Source: Cranoglanis bouderius (Eukaryota; Chordata; Actinopteri; Siluriformes; Cranoglanididae). From it: DNA of 64,000 nucleotides. The notes beneath the pieces are model-generated. The model made no database searches and had not been told where the DNA came from. It saw nothing but the letters and a program-made list of their open reading frames with translations. Below are positions 53,143 through 56,563 of the stretch, piece after piece. Positions within the stretch are counted from its first letter, which is position 1. Every line of letters begins with the position of its first letter. Where the stretch lies: contig CM042566.1 of assembly GCA_023630585.1 (NCBI GenBank), forward strand, positions 11,043,754 to 11,107,753, in the 5' to 3' direction. Made by a program: the position numbers and the translations under genes.

Positions 53143-54764
53143 CAGAGTGAGAGAGATATTGAGGATGTGTTGTGTGTTGTGTTGTAGGTGTGTGTGTGTG
53201 GTGGGGGGTGGTTGTTTAGATGAAAGATGAATCACTACTTTTTTCCAGTAAACATACACTCGCTCTGCTGATCAAAGATGCCTTGTTGTTTTTCACATAC
53301 TGAGTCAATCTCTCTGTGCCCCTCCCTCCTCTCTCAGGAATGATGGAGTTCAGTTTGTTCGGAATCCCTTATGTAAGTGACTTACATTGTCTGACTGATT
53401 TGAGAACTGATGTTCAAGGTGTTCAGCTGAGATTAGTTCATTAAATATAAAACATGCCTCTAACATACACTGCCTGGCCAAAAAAAGTCACACACTCGAA
53501 AATTTCATTGCACCACCTTTAGATTTGATTACAGCATGCATTCATCATGCCATTCTTTTGACAAACTGTAAAGTCTTCTCCAGCACATCCCAAATACTTT
53601 CAGTGGGGTTAAGGTCAGGACCCTGTGGTGGCCAATGCATGTGTGAAAATGATTCCTCATGCTCCCTGAACCACTCTTTCACAATCTGAGCCTGATGAAT
53701 CTTGGAATTTGTCAAGCTGGAATATGCCTGTGCCATCAGGGAAGAAAAAAATCCATTGATGGAATAATCTGGTCATTCAGTGCATCCAGGTACTCAGCTG
53801 ACTTCATTTTATTGCTGCATATTATTGCTGAGCCTAGACCTGACCAATTGAAGCAACCCCAGATCATAACCCTGCCTCCAGAGGCTTGTAAAGTAGGCAC
53901 TATGCATGATGGGTGCATCGCTTCATGTGGGTAAATCTGGACTCATCAAATCACATGACCTTTTTCCATTGTTACACTGTCTAATCTTTATACTTCATAC
54001 CAAATTGAAGTTGTTTTTGTTTTTTTCCGATTAGCCTCACACTGATTAGGCCACACAGCTTAGTTCTCGACGCATTGTGCATGTGGAAATGCTCTTACTT
54101 TCACTATTAAACATAGCCATGAGTTCTACTGTCGATTTTTTACGATGTGACTTCACCAAGCATTTTAAAGATCTCCGATCACTATCATTCAAGATTTTGA
54201 ATATTCATTTTTCCGAACACATTTCTTCCTCAAAGTTGACAGTTCACCGCTCTCCTTACATGATTTATTCATGTGTTGGACAATTATTAACCTAATTCCA
54301 GGGATTTCAGCAATCTCCTTAGTTGTTTTTTTTACTTGATGTTTGCAATACTTTGCCCCTTCTGAAACACAGTAACATCTTTTCCACAACCATGGGATAT
54401 GTCTTCAGACATGGTTGTTTAAGAAATGAGAAGCTACGCATTGCATCAGTTAGGGTTAAAAGAATTGTTGCCAGCTGAAACATATTAATCACTGCAATAA
54501 TGATCCAATCATAGGCTCTTAAGTATTTGCTTATTTAAATCCATACAGCAACCATTTTTTTTGGCCAGGCAGTGTATATTTTACAGGTCACTCATTCATT
54601 TGTTATAGTTACTAAATGTTCATTCATGTGTTGTCTCTGTGGTACAGACTGGAGCTGATATTTGTGGGTTCTTTAACCAAGCCGAGTATGAGATGTGCCT
54701 TCGCTGGATGCAGCTGGGAGCATTTTACCCATATTCCAGAAATCATAATGGCAAAGGGAATCCG
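11547..54764 (+). CDS. Maltase-glucoamylase / sucrase-isomaltase-type GH31 alpha-glucosidase (partial, 17 exons)
   Basis: Brush-border enzymes of this type hydrolyse alpha-glucosidic bonds of maltose, starch oligomers or sucrose; they are type II membrane proteins with two GH31 units, each opened by a trefoil domain. Seventeen exons (2124 bp, 708 codons) join in phase with no stop. Seen: the end of unit one (YVDPNNLVFENVTVLG), the trefoil RFDCYPGE...ESCIERGCIW...VPWCYF, the N-terminal beta domain (GFGETEH, WHTWGMFSKDQPPG), the barrel (YWSLGFQLCRYGY, DIDYMERQLDF), the nucleophile Asp in WI|DMNEP and the acid/base Asp in GHWLGDN. The upstream unit and the last third of unit two lie outside the window. 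MGAM and SI orthologues cannot be separated from this part, so no symbol is given. Introns reach 7 kb through transposon insertion. Confidence 0.92.
11884..12370 (+). mobile_element. Tc1-type MITE, family D copy 1
   Basis: Begins CAGTACTGTGCAGAAGTTTT after TA (11882-11883) and follows the copy at 57583-58106 along its whole length in opposite orientation. It ends CCTAAGTCTTTTGCACAA and lacks the final few bases, running directly into the next element. No transposase frame. Confidence 0.8.
12371..12744 (-). pseudogene. Tc1 transposase C-terminal remnant
   Basis: About 120 codons with both the ND-PKH block and the NPIE block of DD34E transposases. The frame begins downstream of the first catalytic Asp and its last codons come from the neighbouring MITE, so it cannot be complete. 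Confidence 0.7.
12371..13485 (-). mobile_element. Antisense Tc1-like element, family H, rearranged
   Basis: The minus strand carries a decayed transposase. GTMNSELYQQILKENV, MQKDNDPKHASRSTK (second Asp) and SPDINPIEMLWKDLKQAV (Glu) lie between about 12360 and 12720. N-terminal parts follow out of frame up to about 13240. The right side shows the familiar Tc1 non-coding tail (GAGGTTCACATACTTTTGCC). It then joins a TIR-like piece, GTGCTTCAAAGTTTGTGAAC, in the orientation expected at the opposite end, so the copy is rearranged. The left terminus is missing. Confidence 0.75.
14064..14520 (+). pseudogene. Tc1 transposase fragment (family B copy 1)
   Basis: Catalytic-domain part of the interrupted transposase: VLFSDESKFCISFENQGPRV, MIWGAMSSAGVGPLCFL and FLFQQDLVPSHSAKSTSN. 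The N-terminal DNA-binding part lies in other frames from about 13924, and the Glu block is lost to the insertion. Confidence 0.8.
14568..14632. repeat. DIRS-terminus-like fragment
   Basis: Inverted, this reads as a GGGTTAC..GTAACCC palindrome, then CTGTTCCCTGAGAAGGGAA, then CTTAGAAAGGGAAC. It matches 48424-48465 and the outer edge of the DIRS element at 29330-29345. Confidence 0.6.
15162..15491 (+). pseudogene. Possible Ty3/Gypsy gag N-terminal remnant
   Basis: An ATG frame starting MDPAEPVPQHSALSSQETF, followed by a helical stretch. Many fish Ty3/Gypsy gag proteins start MDPA and have a Gln-rich helix next, which is the only ground for this call. No capsid, zinc knuckle, protease or RT sequence follows. 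It could be chance coding in a GC-rich insert. Confidence 0.3.
16069..16218 (+). CDS. GH31 exon 2 of 17: trefoil domain, first half
   Basis: Acceptor TTTTGTAG at 16061-16068 and donor GTAAGT at 16219; 50 codons, phase 0/0. LGKDYKLTWNSIVDDLQRF is the end of the first unit. RFDCYPGEIATEESC and IERGCIWG are the first part of the P-type trefoil fold; its remaining cysteine is in the next exon. Confidence 0.9.
16606..18106 (+). mobile_element. Tc1/mariner element, family B copy 2, near-intact, nested
   Basis: 1501 bp with perfect-looking inverted ends CAGGTGCATCTCAATAAATT and the complement, flanked by TA at 16604-16605 and 18107-18108. The inverted repeats run for well over 100 bp. It encodes a long transposase frame and is nested in a family A Tc1. 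It is strikingly similar to the copy at 44920-46423. Confidence 0.92.
16869..17783 (+). CDS. Tc1-like DD34E transposase, C-terminus clipped
   Basis: 304 codons from ATG 16869. N-terminal paired-type HTH: KPQTFIAKEAGCSQSAVSKH, then a basic linker GRKKCGRKRCT and a second HTH (LSELHKEWTEAG..ASRATTHR). Catalytic residues: Asp in LFSDES, Asp in QQDLAPARTA and Glu in NPIENLWG. Exactly 34 residues separate the last two (DD34E). In the sister copy the frame runs 15 codons further; here CGA has become TGA at 17781-17783, removing the tail RIEAVIKAKGAPTKY. All catalytic parts remain, so residual activity is possible but unproven. Confidence 0.88.
   Translation: MVSQFGSLGKPQTFIAKEAGCSQSAVSKHVNRKLSGRKKCGRKRCTTNRENRSLMRIVKQNRFKNLSELHKEWTEAGVKASRATTHRRVKEFGYSCRIPLFKPLLNHRQRQRHLTWAKEKKNWTVAQWSKVLFSDESKFCISFGNQGPRVRRKGGEAHSPSCLKSSVQFPQSVMIWGAMSSAGVAPLCFLKSKVTASIYQEILEHYMLPSADQLFEDADFIFQQDLAPARTAKSTKSWLNDHGVGVLDWPANTPDLNPIENLWGIVKRKMRNRRPKNADELKATVKETWASILPCHKLITSMPR
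18149..18754 (+). pseudogene. Tc1 transposase remnant (family A copy 2)
   Basis: Starts MGRGSPICQQMLQQIIQHF with a recognisable HTH (ISPSTVHNIIKRF). A stop after NTRDL and a shift lead to the second frame at 18401, with LSVNTIHCFIHRCKLRLYYA, LLWARSHLRWT and a mutated first catalytic motif LWSNES (Asp to Asn). The C-terminal catalytic half is missing. Confidence 0.8.
18885..19939 (+). mobile_element. Tc1-like fragment, family I
   Basis: The left end is truncated at the junction with the family A copy. It encodes decayed transposase blocks: KRPLAMLKELQQFLAS, FWSDENKVELFGH, FQHDDNNPKQTSRSTKEQL and SPDLNPNKNLWGDLKRAV (the catalytic Glu has become Lys). The right end ACAGGGGTGTGTAGACTTTT at about 19909-19928 is a known Tc1 terminus style in fish. 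Several stops and shifts. Confidence 0.75.
19940..20543 (+). other. Intron remainder, nothing recognised
   Basis: AT-rich single-copy-looking sequence up to the next exon; no reading frame or terminal repeat seen. Confidence 0.6.
20544..20747 (+). CDS. GH31 exon 3 of 17: trefoil end and beta domain start
   Basis: Acceptor TTTGTCTCCAG and donor GTACAG at 20748; 68 codons, phase 0/0. THLNGVPWCYFPTDYGY completes the trefoil domain, and NTLRVEIKYLSGHSLQFK begins the N-terminal beta-sandwich of the second unit. Confidence 0.92.
20963..21117 (+). CDS. GH31 exon 4 of 17
   Basis: Acceptor CTCCTGCAG and donor GTGAGT at 21118. Begins ISDPANKRYEVPVPLDIP and contains EKPFGIQVIRKSTGTI, conserved SI/MGAM beta-domain segments. 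It ends with two bases of an Ile codon completed by the next exon. Confidence 0.92.
21118..21906 (+). other. Intron, nothing recognised
   Basis: AT-rich intron with short A runs; no mobile element or reading frame identified. Confidence 0.6.
21907..22075 (+). CDS. GH31 exon 5 of 17
   Basis: Acceptor TTTCCTGAAG and donor GTGAGT at 22076. After completing Ile it reads WNSSLPGLIFSDMFIQIST, then GFGETEHTSFRHDMNWHTWG and MFSKDQPPG. The GFGE and W-TWGMFSRDQPPG blocks are highly conserved in GH31 digestive enzymes. Confidence 0.94.
22076..23603 (+). other. Intron, mostly unassigned
   Basis: 1.5 kb intron with a short CA tract (about 22104-22119) and a G-rich stretch at 22228-22256. No terminal repeats or coding potential recognised. 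Confidence 0.55.
23604..23700 (+). CDS. GH31 exon 6 of 17
   Basis: Acceptor TCTCTGCAG and donor GTGAGT at 23701. YKMNCYGVHPFYMGLEPSS and HAHGVLLLNSNAM match the conserved start of the catalytic barrel region. It ends after one base of an Asp codon. Confidence 0.94.
23701..24104 (+). other. Intron, nothing recognised
   Basis: AT-rich intron start without a repeat I can name. The left end of the split Tc1 that follows could not be located here. Confidence 0.5.
24105..24328 (+). mobile_element. Tc1/mariner element, family G, left part of a split copy
   Basis: At 24245-24325 it encodes RTVRNWLNEMNFTFGKAKR then KPALTPEQ, the end of the DNA-binding part of a transposase. The frame continues after the DIRS insertion at 29349 with LQWAKETLSW. 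The left terminal repeat is not recognisable, so the start is approximate. Confidence 0.65.
24440..25868 (-). pseudogene. DIRS tyrosine recombinase, frameshifted
   Basis: From about 25868 the minus strand reads a Ser-rich linker. Then come a SAM-like N-terminal domain (APSMRKLYALKWQLFVSWC, TVLEFLQGHFSAGFAPSTIR) and the catalytic domain. The first catalytic Arg position reads LTSLKHIGDLQAL, with His where the family has Arg. The HxxR motif is present (RAHSTRG). One extra G in the run at about 24586-24590 then shifts the frame. In the shifted frame the end is restored to sight: GWSMPHTFIRYYSLD contains the nucleophile Tyr, with a stop at 24440. Two independent lesions make it inactive as it stands. 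Confidence 0.85.
25978..27293 (-). pseudogene. DIRS reverse transcriptase / RNase H, decayed
   Basis: Minus-strand blocks in order: HLAAWKLLPNVSPWVLSTI and SLLDKGAIEHVP (26976-27293), FVTIDLKDAYFHIEILP and YRVLPFGLALSPRTFTKCMD (26690-26910), then RSLGLKLEPQEKYAFSSAED (26600-26650) and RNase H (MTDASLTGCGVVLDDHPAHG, LVVTDNTAVVSYINHLGG; 26000-26232). The YxDD active-site block expected near 26690 is destroyed. At least two frameshifts and several stops separate the pieces. Confidence 0.82.
27790..28110 (-). pseudogene. DIRS ORF1 (gag-like) fragment
   Basis: An open stretch of 106 codons with MSDYSAIFGNEQHRYLAML and LVGPALPSKPCKATLVFVGQ. It lies upstream of RT on the element's coding strand, in the ORF1 position. 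The equivalent stretch continues at 28584-28895 beyond a TA tract and a SINE. No known enzymatic motif. Confidence 0.55.
28131..28174. repeat. (TA)n tract inside the DIRS element
   Basis: About 44 bp of TA repeat directly before the SINE. Confidence 0.9.
28181..28360 (+). mobile_element. tRNA-derived SINE
   Basis: A tRNA-like head includes a B-box-like GGTCGTGAGTTCAAATCCC at 28216-28234, followed by a middle region (CTTGAGCAAGGCCCTTAATC). The tail CTGGATAAGGGCGTCTGCCA is shared by many fish SINEs and L2-type LINEs. The A box is weak. It lies in the DIRS ORF1 region and on the opposite strand, so it landed after the DIRS element. Confidence 0.8.
28584..28895 (-). pseudogene. DIRS ORF1 N-terminal fragment
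   Basis: 103 codons starting MKCLGVEHATAALEGA. It contains a short direct repeat (28713-28744, AGATCCATACC three times) that gives the coding repeat in one frame. Assigned to ORF1 by position only. Confidence 0.45.
28910..28942. repeat. (TA)n tract
   Basis: About 33 bp, left of an inserted Tc1 end fragment. Confidence 0.9.
28943..29037 (+). mobile_element. Tc1 family C right-end fragment
   Basis: GTGTCATTTCTTCTGTGTTG through GTGAGATACTG matches the last 95 bp of the element at 59706-61327. It sits between two TA tracts inside the DIRS element. Confidence 0.85.
29049..29082. repeat. (TA)n tract
   Basis: About 34 bp, directly after the Tc1 end fragment and a short GT run. Confidence 0.9.
29346..30187 (+). 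mobile_element. Tc1/mariner element, family G, right part of a split copy
   Basis: Resumes the transposase frame interrupted at 24328. The coding part runs to about 29940; a non-coding tail follows, ending ATTTTTGCCAGGGGTTGTAG, the usual terminus style of this family. Confidence 0.8.
29349..29940 (+). pseudogene. Tc1 transposase catalytic domain (family G)
   Basis: Reads LQWAKETLSWSVDDWMKVIF, then SDESQICTG (first Asp), then WGCMPGTRPG and FQGDTASCNRAKSAKAFFQE (second Asp). After a frameshift near 29740 come SPDLNPIENLWWKFKK-like (Glu) and LVKSMPQRIQAIIKAHINNV at the end. Confidence 0.8.
30188..30649 (+). other. Intron, nothing recognised
   Basis: Very AT-rich stretch between the Tc1 end and the next exon. 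Confidence 0.6.
30650..30762 (+). CDS. GH31 exon 7 of 17
   Basis: Acceptor TATGTTTTAG and donor GTAAGA at 30763. It completes the split Asp codon, then reads VTVQPTPALTYRTIGGILDF and YMFMGPTPELVVEEYTA, a conserved stretch entering the barrel. Confidence 0.94.
30763..31476 (+). other. Intron with (GT)n, otherwise unassigned
   Basis: GT repeat at 30772-30826 with interruptions; the rest is AT-rich with no recognised element. Confidence 0.6.
31477..32087. mobile_element. Solo-LTR-like repeat (TGTTAG...CTAACA)
   Basis: A 611-bp non-coding block with short inverted ends TGTTAG/CTAACA. A GGGGCGGAGACATGAC motif occurs twice (31911-31926 and 31961-31976). It has the look of an LTR. No clear target duplication was found (ACCAG against CCCAA), so the call is tentative. 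Confidence 0.35.
32088..32701 (+). other. Intron with (TTA)n and (GT)n microsatellites
   Basis: TTA repeat at 32175-32238 and GT repeat at 32631-32670; nothing else recognised. Confidence 0.7.
32702..32827 (+). CDS. GH31 exon 8 of 17
   Basis: Acceptor TTTTTTGACAG and donor GTAAGA at 32828; 42 codons, phase 0/0. IGRPVLPAYWSLGFQLCRYG is the hallmark start of the GH31 barrel; it ends DMMSASIPY. Confidence 0.95.
32983..33111 (+). CDS. GH31 exon 9 of 17
   Basis: Acceptor CATGACAG and donor GTACGG at 33112; 43 codons, phase 0/0. DVQYADIDYMERQLDFVLD includes the D-DYM substrate-site segment; it ends GMRFIFIL before the DPAISG exon. Confidence 0.95.
33112..33554 (+). other. Intron start, unassigned
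   Basis: AT-rich with repeated CTAGC/GCTAG motifs at 33208-33305 that may be a decayed repeat; no coding potential. Confidence 0.5.
33555..36060 (-). mobile_element. Antisense L2-like LINE
   Basis: On the minus strand, from 36060 down, the order is an N-terminal linker, RT blocks, the C-terminal block and a 3' UTR. The 3' UTR ends near 33555 in the phrase ATGACAATAAAAGCCAGTTC, typical of the tail of this fish LINE. It contains a GT tract (34106-34148) near the end of coding. Several frameshifts. It is the same family as the LINE fragments at 365-2642 but a separate, longer copy. Confidence 0.8.
34233..35758 (-). pseudogene. L2-like LINE reverse transcriptase, frameshifted
   Basis: Ordered minus-strand blocks: NPRKAAGLDNIPGRVLRGCA and FKATTIVLVPKK (35267-35758), LFIDFSSAFKTIIPQHLIGK (35050-35090), FADDTAVVGLIS (YxDD-type active site, 34790-34830), NNLSLNVDKTKE (34700), STKFLGVHLAENLTWS and ILSSCITAWFRNCTVS (34430-34620), and LFTLLPSGKRY at the end. 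The blocks are in at least four frames, so it is not functional. Confidence 0.82.
36061..36536. other. Unassigned repeat-like sequence
   Basis: Non-coding stretch rich in AAAACA with AACCAATGACAGGACA. Its style resembles the LTR-like block at 31477-32087, but no termini are recognisable. Confidence 0.35.
36537..36872 (+). repeat. Interspersed repeat R2, copy 1, left part
   Basis: GAATAGCTTGTAATTTTCTA and GTGTATTTACAATATTTACA recur in the second copy at 41480-41580. Relative to that copy this one carries about 190 extra bp (36609-36795). It is interrupted after the GGGG at 36869-36872. Confidence 0.75.
36873..37190. repeat. Tandem duplication, two units of ~159 bp
   Basis: Unit 1 starts TGTAACGAGTCAAAAGCATT at 36873. 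Unit 2 starts TGTAACGAATCAAAAGCATT at 37032. Both run through AATCGCACGCTTA to TTTTAAAGCGTGCCCGCAT with only scattered differences. Confidence 0.9.
36873..39032. mobile_element. Solo-LTR-like insertion (TGTAACG...CGTTACA)
   Basis: A 2160-bp block with inverted ends TGTAACG/CGTTACA, flanked by GGGG on both sides (36869-36872 and 39033-39036). The related copy at 41480-42268 is uninterrupted at the same spot, so it serves as an empty site. TG...CA ends and a 4-bp duplication fit an LTR retrotransposon reduced to one LTR. No coding sequence of an LTR element was seen. The first 159 bp are tandemly duplicated. Confidence 0.65.
39033..39527 (+). repeat. Interspersed repeat R2, copy 1, right part
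   Basis: GTAACATGAAAGAGAGGAGT through AAATTAAAGCTTAATA matches 41578-42268 closely, including AAAAGTTCACAAAAAGACAC. The 70-codon frame in it is conserved between copies only as DNA, with frame breaks, so no protein is claimed. Confidence 0.8.
39528..39914 (+). other. Intron, nothing recognised
   Basis: AT-rich intron end before the next exon. Confidence 0.6.
39915..40028 (+). CDS. GH31 exon 10 of 17
   Basis: Acceptor TTTTGTTCAG and donor GTAGAG at 40029; 38 codons, phase 0/0. DPAISGNETVYPAFERGVEK and GDGIVWGK match the conserved loop after the third barrel strand. Confidence 0.95.
40133..40195 (+). CDS. GH31 exon 11 of 17
   Basis: Acceptor TTTTTTTTTCAG and donor GTACCC at 40196; 21 codons, phase 0/0: VWPDYPNVSVDDSLDWETQV then Glu. 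The donor matches the consensus weakly, but the reading fits family members. Confidence 0.88.
40481..40594 (+). CDS. GH31 exon 12 of 17, ending at WI before the nucleophile
   Basis: Acceptor TCTCACTCAG and donor GTAAGT at 40595; 38 codons, phase 0/0. KFRSYAAFPDFFRNRTAEWW and MSFDGLWI. The exon stops exactly before the catalytic Asp codon, which opens the next exon 3.7 kb away. Confidence 0.95.
41480..42268 (+). repeat. Interspersed repeat R2, copy 2
   Basis: Matches 36537-36872 plus 39033-39527, without the LTR-like insertion. It carries about 160 bp (41935-42115) not found in copy 1. Termini are not defined; it may itself be an LTR or an old transposon. Confidence 0.75.
42363..42611 (+). 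CDS. THAP-type zinc finger protein fragment of a transposon
   Basis: 82 intact codons from ATG 42363. The pattern is a THAP (C2CH) domain: MSQRRCVFRCESKTPLFNL gives C-x3-C, NVCLCTAHFTEDSF gives C-x2-H after about 45 residues, and the end GAIPTML corresponds to the conserved AVPT-type box. It stops right after the domain. THAP domains bind DNA and serve as the N-terminal module of P-element and Kolobok transposases. It sits inside a TTAA-flanked element, so it is taken as transposon-derived rather than a host gene. Confidence 0.75.
   Translation: MSQRRCVFRCESKTPLFNLTKTDEIRNQWLTCIYNAVPEQYNPNVCLCTAHFTEDSFLNLGERKAGYTRRLLLKNGAIPTML
43860..44230. repeat. Dispersed intronic repeat, copy 1
   Basis: GACACTGGAGACTCGTTCCA (43911) and CAAGAATTCAACCACATTGT (44179) recur at 51209 and 51392. 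The copy lies just upstream of an exon, like its partner. Confidence 0.65.
44313..44403 (+). CDS. GH31 exon 13 of 17: catalytic nucleophile
   Basis: Acceptor TTTGTGAAG and donor GTAAGA at 44404. The first codon (44313-44315) is the nucleophile Asp of the WIDMNE signature. DMNEPASFVDGTVGG and AIYDDPPYMP follow. It ends with one base of a Pro codon. Confidence 0.95.
44404..44919 (+). other. Intron start, nothing recognised
   Basis: AT-rich sequence before the Tc1 copy; no repeat termini. Confidence 0.6.
44920..46423 (+). mobile_element. Tc1/mariner element, family B copy 3
   Basis: 1504 bp; left end CAGGTGCATCTCAATAAATT after TA (44918-44919), right end TTGAGATGCACCTG followed by CA instead of TA. 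It is nearly identical by eye to the copy at 16606-18106 and lies in the same orientation 28.3 kb away. Confidence 0.92.
45183..46142 (+). pseudogene. Tc1 transposase with two nonsense codons
   Basis: 319 codons plus stop in one unbroken frame except for two TAG codons. One is at 45852-45854, replacing the Gln just before the second catalytic Asp (FIVQ*DLAPAH). The other is at 45969-45971, replacing Trp in NPIENLWG. The C-terminal tail RRIEAVIKAKGAPTKY is present, unlike in the copy at 16869. Confidence 0.9.
46424..46777 (+). other. Spacer between Tc1 copies, nothing recognised
   Basis: AT-rich intron sequence. Confidence 0.6.
46778..48218 (+). mobile_element. Tc1/mariner element, family A copy 3
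   Basis: Left end CAAGCCCAATTCCGAAAAAG after TA (46776-46777); right end TCTGGAATTGTGGTTG before TA (48219-48220). The interior follows the family order, with a small AT-rich insertion at about 47653-47707 (ATAATAATAATAATAATTAG and TATATAGCGCTATA). Confidence 0.88.
47107..48055 (+). pseudogene. Tc1 transposase remnant (family A copy 3)
   Basis: Opens MGRGSPIYQQMRQRIIQHFE with 131 intact codons including HTH ISPSTVHNIIKIF and LSVNTIHRCIHRCKLRLYYA. A TGA at 47500-47502 and later deletions remove the first catalytic Asp. Traces of the C-terminal half continue to about 48055. Confidence 0.8.
48424..48651 (+). mobile_element. DIRS terminal fragment in opposite orientation
   Basis: Starts with the palindrome GGGTTACGCACGTAACCC, then CTGTTCCCTGAGAAGGGAAC. 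It is an inverted relative of the right end of the DIRS copies: GCCGTGGTCAGGTGACGTGG against CCACGTCACCTGACCACGGC at 51081. It abuts the left edge of the DIRS copy at 48652. Confidence 0.7.
48738..50315 (-). pseudogene. DIRS tyrosine recombinase fragments
   Basis: Minus-strand blocks TVVEFLQERFSAGLAPSTIR, GASVGQHPLTSRFMHGVRQL (49465-49740), the Ser-rich linker (49839-50315), and a second set of blocks at 48657-49232 (RALCIYIHRSGQWRKSEQLL). Many stops; the HxxR...Tyr end of the enzyme is not found. Confidence 0.75.
50182..50775 (-). pseudogene. DIRS RNase H / RT fragments
   Basis: Pieces of the RNase H end (MWHINCLEVWAVLLALNSF, NNTAVVSYINHQGG) and of the thumb region (EELGAQVEPQGKLLLQL) survive in several frames. 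Confidence 0.7.
51207..51425. repeat. Dispersed intronic repeat, copy 2, with (TTA)n
   Basis: Partner of 43860-44230: GACACTGGAGACTCCTTCCA and CAAGAATTCAACCACAGTGT. A TTA microsatellite at 51318-51370 replaces the middle. Confidence 0.65.
51615..51753 (+). CDS. GH31 exon 14 of 17
   Basis: Acceptor TTTATTTGCAG and donor GTGAGT at 51754. It completes Pro, then reads LESKERGLTHKTLCMNSQQF, then HYDVHNLYGWSHTKPTYE. The HNLYGW block is conserved across GH31. It ends with two bases of an Asp codon. Confidence 0.95.
51754..52911 (+). other. Intron with a degenerate fish repeat
   Basis: At about 51895-52045, TTGATTGGCTATGATAAATT and ATTCCCACCTCATGCCCAGT follow a phrase common in fish interspersed repeats, possibly an L2-type tail. 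A C run lies at 52646-52664. The rest is unassigned. Confidence 0.45.
52912..53045 (+). CDS. GH31 exon 15 of 17: acid/base catalyst
   Basis: Acceptor TGTGTGTGCAG and donor GTGTGTGAGT at 53046. ALLKVTGKRGIVVTRSTYPS is followed by SGRWAGHWLGDNTAAWDQL. The Asp of GDN (codon 53003-53005) corresponds to the GH31 acid/base residue. It ends with one base of a Gly codon. Confidence 0.95.
53077..53156. repeat. Compound (GT)n(GA)n microsatellite
   Basis: GT repeat to about 53122, then GA repeat, starting only about 30 bp after the exon 15 donor. Confidence 0.9.
53338..53372 (+). CDS. GH31 exon 16 of 17 (35-bp micro-exon)
   Basis: Acceptor CCTCTCTCAG and donor GTAAGT at 53373. It completes Gly, then reads MMEFSLFGIPY, a conserved strand of the barrel. 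It joins the next exon in phase (TGADICGF). Confidence 0.93.
53468..54574 (-). mobile_element. Antisense Tc1/mariner element, family E
   Basis: Inverted ends CACTGCCTGGCCAAAAAAAG and TTTTTTTTGGCCAGGCAGTG, flanked by TA (53466-53467 and 54575-54576). At 1107 bp it is shorter than a full Tc1 and lacks the N-terminal half of the transposase. It fills most of the intron between exons 16 and 17. Confidence 0.9.
53545..53918 (-). pseudogene. Tc1 transposase remnant (family E)
   Basis: Minus strand: GGRVMIWGCFNWSGLGSAI, SAEYLDALNDQIIPSMDFF, then after a frameshift QAQIVKEWFREHEESFSHMH and GPDLNPTESIWDVLEKTL (the catalytic Glu block). The second Asp block is degraded. Confidence 0.8.
54648..54764 (+). 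CDS. GH31 exon 17 of 17 in this window
   Basis: Acceptor TGTGGTACAG and donor GTGAGC at 54765; 39 codons, phase 0/0. TGADICGFFNQAEYEMCLRW, MQLGAFYPYSRNHNGKGNP. The GADICGF and RNHN blocks are GH31 signatures. The next conserved block (DPVSWD-like) was not found in the remaining 9.2 kb. Confidence 0.95.
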
Positions 54765-56231
54765 GTGAGCTCACACACTGCATAGAACATGTGGAAAATA
54801 TTCACAGAAAAATTATTGTGCAGAATGTTTAGGGGAGAATATTACATTTATGAAAATATGAAATAATATAAGCAGTTTGTCCTTACACCATCTGGATTAC
54901 ATTATCTGGATTACATTTGTTTAAGATGTGCTTGGGAGGGCGATTAGTACCAGTTACTACTACTAAGATAATAAAGATTAGGTGATTTTTACTTTTTTAA
55001 CAGTTAAATGGGTAAAACAACTCAAAAAGTAAAGGGGGAAAAAGCAGAGAGAACAAAAATGGAACCAAAACTCCATTGCATTTATCATCTGTTTGAATGA
55101 AATATTATAATCCAGGGATTAGAATCAAGATTATAACATTTTTTTTTTAATTAGCTAATTAATGAACAAACCAATAAATAAATAAAATTAATATTATACT
55201 AAAATCCAAAAGTTACCAAAATCATATTCAATTCAAGAAACCATCAGTGATCCTTTATTACTTGACATAAAACACTGATCATGTGCCAAATCCCTTTTTT
55301 TCCTCACGAGCACATTCAAAATCACTAAAAGCTCAATATCACATCTGCACTGCTGTGTCACAGAGAGAGAACTGGTGTGTGGGTGTTGGTGACTGATGTC
55401 AGAGGTCGATGGACCATCGTGTTGTCAGGTATTCAACATGACATTCGTTTATAAAGTGACCTTTCGGTGCGAAAATCCAATAAACCCTGAGTGTGTGGGA
55501 TCGATGTGGCGCGGCTGAATTTCCTCAATGAGAATGCCATAGCTTTGTCACCGTCCATGAGACACCAGTATAATTGAATTTTTAAGGTGATCCGAGCAAC
55601 CGATCTCCCCATTTCAATCATTTAATAATGCAGTGCAAATGGGTGTTTAAGCAAGGGAAAGGTTAAATCAAAAATGCACGAATGAGGTCACTTACAAAAA
55701 CTCAGTCTTCTATTATTGGAAAGCAGCGTTGGCTCCGAGTAATGTCCATTTCATATAAAAATAATTGCCTAACCTTGTATCACAGGTTTATAATATTATC
55801 AAGATATTCCAAAACATGTCTCATTGCACAGATTCAGCTTCTTCATACAGTATATCATTACTATGAGCACCTGGCACTTTACTGACAGCTTAACTAACGT
55901 AGCTAACTAATAAGTAAGGAATAAAACCTGACATGATCATTGCTGGAGTGATGGGCTTGATGTGAAGTCACCCTGAAGTTGATCATTTTCTTAGTTTCCA
56001 GAATGGGATTGAGAAATTTTTTTTGGGAGGGCAACTGCCACCCAAAAATATTATTTGTATTGAATACTGGTGTACTGATTAGCAACACAGATCTGTAGAG
56101 AGTCTATGAAAATACTACATAAAAAAGGCACAAGGTCAAGTAAATATGTTGAGTCAGTTTTTTGCACCTCCTTGTTTTGTTGAGTCATTTATCCTATCTA
56201 TTCCTACTTCATCCTCCCAGCACACACAGAA

Positions 56232-56288
<57 letters not shown>

Positions 56289-56508
56289 TACATGGGTTTT
56301 GTGTGTAACAAGCCTCAATGACAGCCCTGATAACAGTGTCCTCATACCCCTGTTTATATGAGTTCATCCTCTCCATATTGTAATTAACTCACCAACGTAT
56401 CATTAGTGCTAATGTGTCTATGCTGGAGCCCATTTACAGCTCTGAAGGAGTTGAGAAAATGGAAGGTCATCCATGTCTGGTCAAGATGGAGTTAATCAGA
56501 GGAAGAGA

Positions 56509-56563
<55 letters not shown>

